64,000 nt of DNA from Coprinopsis marcescibilis (taxonomy: Eukaryota > Basidiomycota > Agaricomycetes > Agaricales > Psathyrellaceae): positions 1,116,001-1,180,000 of the forward strand of contig ML210146.1 in the NCBI GenBank assembly GCA_004369085.1, read 5' to 3'. The notes below the pieces were generated by a model. That model was not told the origin of the DNA and ran no database searches. It saw nothing but the letters and a program-made list of their open reading frames with translations. Positions 57,879 to 64,000 of the stretch are shown in pieces (position 1 is the stretch's first letter; each line of letters starts with the position of its first letter). The position numbers were made by a program, and so were the translations under genes.

Positions 57879-59668
57879 ATGTCCGACAACAAGAAACAAG
57901 AAAAAGACTTTACCAAAGAGGTAGACGCCCTACTGCCAGAAGCTGAAGCTCTTGCAAAGGTACGCCTGGGATGGATATCTAAGCACATATCTTGCTTAAT
58001 TAACGCATCGATCTAGGCAGGTAAACTCCAAGACGCTTTGGACAAGCTCCTTGTTCAGGAAAAGCTTACACGAAATGTGAGTAGGGTACGCCAAGAATAT
58101 GGGACAGCTCTAATCTTCTTTCTTAGGCTGCCGATCTGTCTTCGACTACCCGGCTAGCCAAAGCTGCGATCCAACATGCGTACGACGCCCGCGACTACAC
58201 TCTCCTGAACTCGACCATCCTCCTCCTCAGCAAGAAGCATGGGCAACTGAAAGCCGTCATTCAAGCCTTTGTCGAGCAAGCAATTGGCTGGCTGGCTGAG
58301 ATCAAGGAACGGGATGGAGAGGAGCGATGGTTAGAGCTCCTCGAAACACTGCGAACCGTAACGGAGGGAAAGGTTCGCGCATTCATTTCTCGATTGGGAT
58401 CCTAACTCACGCTGGGGTAGATCTTCTTGGAAACTCCTCGTGCCCGAGTCACCTTACTTCTCTCTCAATACCATGAAACCCAAGTGACCTCAGGGAAATC
58501 CAAGGATTCCAAGGAGACTCTGCAGACGGCGTCGGACCTTCTCTCAGATCTGCAGGTCGAGACGTACTCGTCAATGGAGAGGCGGGAGAAGACAGAGTTC
58601 ATCTTGGAACAGATGCGCTTGCTCATCAAGGTGGCGCGTTCGAAAGACGCGGATAAAGGGAAGAAGGACAACAAGGACTCGCTGGGCGGTGGAGAGGCCG
58701 AGTGGGTCAAGGTTCGGGTTGGTGGTCGGAAAGTCAACGAAGATTTCTTGAAGGACAAGGACAACGAGGTGCGCACTCTGTTTATGAGCTGTGGGTGTTA
58801 TTGATATCGGGCCAAGGATCTTAAACTTAAATACTATGACATGATGATCCAATACGCCCTGCAACACTCGTCTTACCTCGAAGCTGCAAAATACTACTAC
58901 AAAGTATGGGAAACGCCTTCCATCAAAGAGGACACCGCTGGGAAAGGGCGAGCTGTAAGCAGCGTTGTTATCATGAGTAACGTAGCGATCTAACCTCTCA
59001 GCAGGCCCTTGAACACATCGTTTACTACATCGTCCTTGCCCCACACGACAACGAACAATCGGATATGCTGCACCATCTTTTCATTGACCCAGCTCTTACC
59101 AAGTTAGAGCTGCACTAGTAAGCGTTCAGTCAATCGCTCTGAGCATCTTCTGATTTTCCAACTAGTAACCTCGTCAAATGCTTCGTGACGGAGGAACTGA
59201 TGAGATGGCCAGGCATTGAGTCGATATACGGCAAATTCCTCCGCAAGCAGGCCGTATTCACCGTCGAAAAGCGATGGGAAGACCTCCACACTCGGGTCGT
59301 TGAGCATGTAAGTAGAAGTTCTCATGCCATAGCCGCGTATTCTGACTGGTTTGTTCCAGAATATCCGTGTAGTATCGAAATACTACAGCCGAATAACCCT
59401 GGTTCGTCTTGCCGGCCTGTTGGACTTGTCGCAGAAGGAGACCGAGCGAACACTATCACGACTGGTGGTATCTGGGACTATCTGGGCGAGAATAAACAGA
59501 CCGGCTGGGGTGATCAGCTTCAGGAAACCACGGAATACGGAGGATGTCATGAATGACTGGAGCTCGGACATGCAGAAACTTCTATCTCTCGTCGAAAAGA
59601 CATGGATGGGTATGAATGCTGCCCAGGCAGCCCAGTCACGGATAGTCGCAGGGTCAACAAAGGCATAA
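57879..59668 (+). CDS. RPN5: 26S proteasome regulatory subunit Rpn5 (PSMD12)
   Basis: Lid subunit of the 19S regulatory particle. Start MSDNKKQEKDFTKEVDALLP is chosen because it directly opens the conserved region. After short introns come KLQDALDKLLVQEKLTRNAA, TRLAKAAIQHAYDARDYTLL, NSTILLLSKKHGQLKAVIQA, VEQAIGWL and ERWLELLETLRTVTEGKIFL. Later come RARVTLLLSQYHE, LQVETYSSMERREKTEFILE, QMRLLIK and YYDMMIQYALQHSSYLEAAK. The C-terminal PCI domain is complete: RWEDLHTRVVEHNIRVVSKY, YSRITLVRLAGLLDLSQKET, ERTLSRLVVSGTIWARINRP. An insertion of Lys, Asp and Gly (about 58630-58700) is the only unusual part. Stop 59666-59668. Confidence 0.94.
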
Positions 59669-59847
59669 TATCGCCATCATGCGTTGCTGTAACTGTCCAC
59701 ATACCATTAGCATCATCTTCCGACATTTGTAACATACATTCCATGAACATTCTAGTCTTTGTGATCTTCCTTGAAAGTCACAGTCTGCTAGGTATCCCGA
59801 CCCAGTTAAGAGCAATTATAGGTTGATTATTGTTAAAGTATAGTCAA

Positions 59848-60716
59848 TTAACCTCGTCGTGGGGCTGCAGCAGGCGCCCGCTGCGTATCCACAGTTGGCT
59901 CGGCCAAAATTGGCGAATAGTCGGGACGGACACCACTCTTCCACAACCGAACGTACTCTTCTCCCTTCGTCCACTGATTGACTCCACTCCGCTTCTCGAC
60001 AATTGCCTTCCAGCGCTTGCGAGCAGCGAGTGCTCCTTCATCCCTCTCTTCCTCCTTCTCCCAGGATTTTAGTGCCTGTTCTTCCTCGCGGAAGGTGCGC
60101 TCGATTTCGCTTGGCTTGAAAGATGCACCGAGGGCTTCGGCTTCCATCACGGCGAAAACCGTCGAGACATGGTGCTCTGAGCGTAGCGCACGGAACTGGG
60201 CGACGGCACGGGCATAGGCCTCGCTGAGAGAGATGTGGTGGGTCTGGTAGAGGTTAACGGCGAATTTGATCGCGCTGTCATTCGGAGGTCGGGTTAGAAC
60301 GAGAATAAACCGCGAGCCAAGTTTGATACGCACTCGTCTGGTGTAGGATTCCTGCCATGTTGACGAAGACGCGTCCAGGCGCTGCCCTGTATCGGGTGAG
60401 GAGCCTCGATCTTGTCGGCTTCTATGAGTGTGCTCGGTCGGAAGGCTTCGAAGGGGTGGTCCTGGAAGAACTGTCTTCGGAGGTCGTCTTCAATGTAGTG
60501 AATAGGGAGTGGTTTAGGATTCACGGGGTATGCTTGCTGTGGCCTGAGCTGGGGTTTCTTGTCGTACGCGGTTCGCGCTGGAGGGGCCTTTGCCGGGAGT
60601 GACAGTGGGGGGTTGTCGAGAACAGCTTTAAACCATACGGGTTCTTTTTGAATATACTCTGCACGCATAAGGCGAGAGACCTGCTGGTGGACTTGCGATG
60701 CTATTCGACGAACCAT
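59848..60716 (-). CDS. RSM25: Mitochondrial small ribosomal subunit protein mS23 (Rsm25)
   Basis: The start at 60716 gives MVRRIASQVHQQVSRLMRAE, then YIQKEPVWFKAVLDNPPLSL, the conserved N-terminal block of Rsm25/mS23 (short helix, W-hydrophobic, PP). IHYIEDDLRRQFFQDHPFEA and a single intron (gtgcgt...atgacag) follow, restoring PDDAIKFAVNLYQTHHISLS. The rest is helical and charged (EALGASFKPSEIERTFREEE, QALKSWEKEEERDEGALAAR) and ends APAAAPRRG, stop 59850-59848. The N-terminus is basic and lacks acid residues in its first 19 positions, consistent with mitochondrial import. It ends 179 bp from the RPN5 stop, convergent. Confidence 0.85.
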
Positions 60717-60916
60717 GGCTGACAGTAGAAATCGGGACAAGTGCCAGAGCGTCACTACTACACACACATTTTCGCTGACCTAGCCGTGGCAGTGCAAATT
60801 CACAACAATCACAAATCGGTCCTCGTCCTGCTATCCGAAAACCGGAGATGTAATATATCTGTACTAATCGACATGGTAGTGGAAAACCCGTAGCATTATG
60901 CAGCAGGTATGTATAT

Positions 60917-63642
60917 TCAAAGTTTGGGGACTAGCCCCCTTTCTCTAGGCAGACCCTTGGCCTTCTCTCGCAGTATCCTGCGAAGCTAAATTCAAAATGC
61001 CATCAGCAAAACACTCTTGACATCCTGAAAGAGACATACAATCTTCCCGGAAGGATTCTTGGGAATGCTGTCAATAAATTCAACGCCTCCAGCTAACTTC
61101 TTGTAATGGACCTTGGCGTCTGAGACATGCTGAATACATAAATCGTTAGAAGCAGCCTTCAAGATTACACTAAAAGTACACGCCTTGGCAATCTCTTGCT
61201 TCAGTAATCGGTGCTTGGATTGGTTGCTTCCGATAAGAGCCAGCGCCGATTCAGACAGCACGACGTATGCCAGAGGCAGCTCTCCGCTGTACTCGTCCGG
61301 AATTGGAACAACACAGGCATCAGTGATGTCAGGGTGTAGCAGCAGGTGAGCTTCTAGCTCTGCTGGCGCGACTTGGAACCCGCGAACTTTCATTATTTCC
61401 TAAAAGGTTGCTCTCGTTAAGAAACGTCGTATGCCTGACGGTAGATGCTACCTTGAGGCGGTCCACGACGAACAAATCGGTTCCTTGGATGACTACCTCA
61501 TCACCTGTCCTTACCCATCCGTCGACGAAGGTTTCCGCAGAACTACAAATGGATCAGAGTAAGGTAAGCGTTCGTCGTCAATATCACTCACGCTTCAGGA
61601 TTGTTGAGGTAGCACAGTGCCATCGATGGCCCGGATACCACAAGCTCTCCCCTTTCACCCTCCTTTGCCATCGTACCGTCTGGTTTCAGCACCTTTGCAA
61701 TCGTCCCTGGCATCAGCCGGCCCGCACTCCCTATCGCTCCAAACTTGCTTTCAGGTGGGGTCATTGAGACAGTCGCACATGTTTCTGTGAGGCCTGAGTA
61801 GAAGATGAGCCGGTCGCCAGAACGTGCAATCATTAGTAGCTGACGCACCGTAACCCTGCCCGACAGTAGCGTTTGGTAGAATCTGGGTTAGTTGTCTCAT
61901 GAGCTCCCCCCCCAGCGGTGCTGCGCCTGATATGCAGAGCTTGACGTGACGGAAATCATATTTCTTGACTTCAGGGTGCTGGGAGAACGGTTAGAGAACC
62001 AAGCATCGACTTCAATAGACTTTGCTGATGTGTACCTTGCAAAGCAAGACTATTTGCGGCGGCACGACACTGGCGTGTGGCGTGTTAGTACTCTGTACTA
62101 AGGCACTCTCAAAAGCAGGATGCGCCACTCACTAGAGATGCGTCACTCGGTACCTCTCGATGCTGCGCAAGAAATCGGAGAGGTTGAATTTAGGAACAAC
62201 CACCAGTGTCAGCTAGTATGATCCAGACGTTAGCCATCACGCAACAAGGACAATAAAATGGAGAATTACTGATACATAAAGCAGAAAGTGTATCTGAAAC
62301 TCGGAGAGTTAGTTGGAAACTCATTAATGGGGTAAAGTGAGACATACCGTCACGACGAGGCCATATATATCTGAGATGATTCAGCGTTAAGATCAGAGGA
62401 CAGATCTAATGTGACCCTTACGAAAGAACGGAAGCACTGAGTGCAAGTCAGAGGCTGGAAACGGCTATGAGTCGCCAGAAAATACTCACCTGCGAGTACT
62501 GTGTCGCCTGGTATAAATCTCTTGTGGATATCTTTCGGATCGTTAATATTGTAGTGAGTGGCCATTTGAATAACATTGGCGATAACAGAATAGTGGCTGA
62601 TGGCAACGGCCTGGGCAGTAAGTTAGCAGTGACTAAAGTTCTAGGAGCAAGATAGATATACCTTGGGGCTTCCTAGTAATGAAACGGATGGCCAAGTGTT
62701 AGGATTCCATGAAACGTAGTACTGGGACGAGAACAAGAGATTTCCGAACCTGTGGTACCGCTCGAGAAGGACAGAAATGCTACCGCTGTTCGCGCCTCTC
62801 CCCGTTTGAACCTGATGGCCTTGTAGTTCTCCGGGCGTCTAGCACCGAACGTTACGAGTTCGTCCACGGTAGCGATGCCATCCGCATTGCTGACACCTAA
62901 GGAATCAAGCAGAATGATAGATTTCTTGCCCGATAGCTGGCCCACATTCGCGACTGATGATGCGACCTTGAAACAAGCCGGATGCGTCACCATTAGCTTC
63001 GCATTTGAAGTCAAAAGTTGGTATTTTAGCTCTTCGGCCGTGTAGCTCGGGTTGGCGGGTCTGTGGGCGCGGAGATAGGTTATTTCCTGCTATCATCTCT
63101 TGTGCAAACATAGTCTTACGTGACAGTCCCACCGAGGACGTGTACCGCCCAAATAAGAGGGGCATAATCTAAGCCGTCGTAATGGGATAGTCAGAATCCC
63201 GTTTGGCTGGCGAAGCATGGAGCACACGACTCACCGACATGGTTGGGGCTAAATATGCAGACTTGTCACAGGTCGGCAGTGTTCGAGAGATACGGACGCG
63301 TATTAACACACCTACGTCTCCTCGAGCTAGAAGCGTGTCCTGAGTAACAGTTGGAGCCAGTGTGTCAGCCATGCATACCGATATTCCACTTCAAACTGAG
63401 GGCATTGGCAAGGGAGAATGTCCGGTGGTGGGCCTGCGGGGAGTTCAAAGGTCATGGTCCACAAGAAACCTTGCACGACGGACCTCTTCGTACCCAATTC
63501 TACGTCCAGTGAGATCCTCTACGAAATATGGAACATTACTGGGTCTACGTGGTCTCCCAGAGATCTCTCGGAGCATAAACTGAGGAATGGTGAGGTCATC
63601 GGGTATATTTGGCAGAGGTTGAGTGGTATAAAAGAGGGACAT
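60917..63642 (-). CDS. AMP-dependent acyl/4-coumarate-CoA ligase-like enzyme
   Basis: The start at 63642 gives MSLFYTTQPLPNIPDDLTIP. At least 13 small exons join into a full ANL-family ligase. Motifs are AHHRTFSLANALSLKWNI, FSPNHVDYAPLIWAVHVLGG, the P-loop signature FLSFSSGTTG-SPK-AVAISH, VLPFFHIYGLVV, VVPKFNLSDFLRSIERYRVT and CISGAAPLGGELMRQLTQIL. Further on are GQGYGLTETCATVS, GAIGSAGRLMPGTIAKVLKP, GERGELVVSGPSMALCYLNN, DGWVRTGDEV, RLKEIMKVRGFQVAPAELEA, and the catalytic Lys in IPKNPSGKI. The gene closes with LRRILREKAKGLPRERG, stop 60919-60917. No peroxisomal SKL-type end is seen (it ends LVPKL). The SPK triplet is on an 11-nt exon (62662-62672), and VLPFFHIYGLVVTIHFLLY spans exons of 15, 23 and 18 nt. 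Substrate is not predictable; 4CL, luciferase-like or medium-chain acyl-CoA activity are all possible. Confidence 0.88.
62276..62436 (-). other. Run of three tiny exons (15, 23, 18 nt) in the CoA ligase
   Basis: Exons are 62422-62436, 62348-62370 and 62276-62293, separated by introns of 51 and 54 nt. Phases add up exactly (1+15+23+18) to read VLPFFHIYGLVVTIHFLLY, the conserved A-motif of this ligase family. Confidence 0.8.
62662..62672 (-). other. 11-nt micro-exon in the P-loop of the CoA ligase
   Basis: On the minus strand gaagccccaag lies between an intron ending ttactag and one starting gtatatc. It joins ...ACC ACA G to give S-G-T-T-G-S-P-K. Without it the AMP-binding signature loses Ser-Pro-Lys and the frame. 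Confidence 0.82.
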
Positions 63643-63845
63643 GTTGGCAGAGACAGAGAAAGGGAGTATGTGGAGGCCTTATATCGAGAATGCAATCCCC
63701 ATTTACTCTTCGCGGAGGGTCGTCGCATTTGTATCATTCTGTCGTGCAACAAGAACTTACGAAGTCGAAGTTGGCCGGATCTCGCATGCCGTATGCAGGG
63801 GTTTCCCGTTTTGGCAATGCTATATGTTCGTTGCCTCTCGCCACA

Positions 63846-64000
63846 ATGGACGACGACACTGAGCACGAGCTCCGAAACCCGTTCCCGTCGCCCCCATCCC
63901 ATTACACCAAGTATTCCTCCCACAACCTCAAGCTATTGGCACTCTTGAAGGACAGATTGCCCCTCGATGCAGATATCTCAACAGTTAACCAGCGGGACCT
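63846..64000 (+). CDS. MED7: Mediator subunit Med7, N-terminal part
   Basis: Start MDDDTEHELRNPFPSPPSHY continues TKYSSHNLKLLALLKDRLPL and DADISTVNQRD before the right edge. NPFPSPP-HY-KYT/S-HN--LL is the hallmark N-terminus of Med7, a middle-module subunit of Mediator that contacts Med31 and Med21. The gene is truncated by the window end. It is divergent from the CoA-ligase gene with 203 bp between starts. Confidence 0.9.
   Translation, partial: MDDDTEHELRNPFPSPPSHYTKYSSHNLKLLALLKDRLPLDADISTVNQRD

Noticed and set aside
1..64000. Secondary-metabolite, mating-type or mobile-element cluster
   Set aside because: Apart from one CoA ligase there is no synthase, transporter, P450, homeodomain, pheromone or transposase gene; the content is housekeeping.

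Overview
This window looks like nuclear DNA of a filamentous basidiomycete, most likely an Agaricomycete. Genes are dense and lie on both strands. Almost every one is cut by many introns of about 47-60 nt with GTRNGT donors and YAG acceptors. The protein set is fungal: a fungal-type transcription factor, Tea1/Kel kelch protein, Sec8, Sld2, a Mit1-like remodeler and Mediator Med7. Exon joins below were made by eye from splice consensus, reading frame and family similarity. No tRNA, rRNA, transposon, CRISPR array or virus-like gene was recognised.

Layout. 1-2207 (+) is the 3' part of a fungal transcription factor. 2550-4679 (+) is a Prm10/ThrE-type membrane protein. 5127-7499 (+) is the ribosome-export GTPase Lsg1. 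7647-9760 (+) is an FHA-domain checkpoint or meiotic kinase, convergent with S-formylglutathione hydrolase (9856-11073, -). 11423-12647 (+) is an RNase III-fold/dsRBD protein with lost catalytic residues. 12956-17240 (+) is a SNF2/RING helicase. 17529-18721 (+) is an LYR-motif protein. 18755-23445 (-) is exocyst Sec8, divergent from a lipid-droplet hydrolase (23557-24755, +). 24932-31472 (+) is a Mit1-like chromodomain remodeler.

A tiny C2H2 zinc-finger gene (31576-31982, -) and a Tgl2-like lipase (32004-33920, +) start head to head, 21 bp apart, across a CRE palindrome. Then come the Tea1-like kelch/coiled-coil protein (34847-40096, +), RRP5 (40308-45373, -), SF3A2 (45569-46449, +), a Pal1-like disordered protein (46641-50329, -), a KEN-box disordered protein (50659-52672, -) divergent from SLD2 (52892-54562, +), an F-box/LRR-like protein with odd C-terminal repeats (55208-57510, +), RPN5 (57879-59668, +), mS23 (59848-60716, -), a 4-coumarate-CoA-ligase-like enzyme (60917-63642, -) and the start of MED7 (63846-64000, +).

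The content is mostly core housekeeping: ribosome biogenesis (LSG1, RRP5), splicing (SF3A2), chromatin (two SNF2 ATPases), replication and checkpoint (SLD2, FHA kinase), polarity and secretion (Tea1-like, Pal1-like, Sec8) and the proteasome (RPN5). There is no sign of a secondary-metabolite or mobile cluster. The most unusual feature is gene architecture. Several genes need micro-exons of 3-11 coding nucleotides, some lying exactly at catalytic motifs. Other points of note are a GC-AG intron, a compact CRE-bearing divergent start pair and a pseudo-RNase III.
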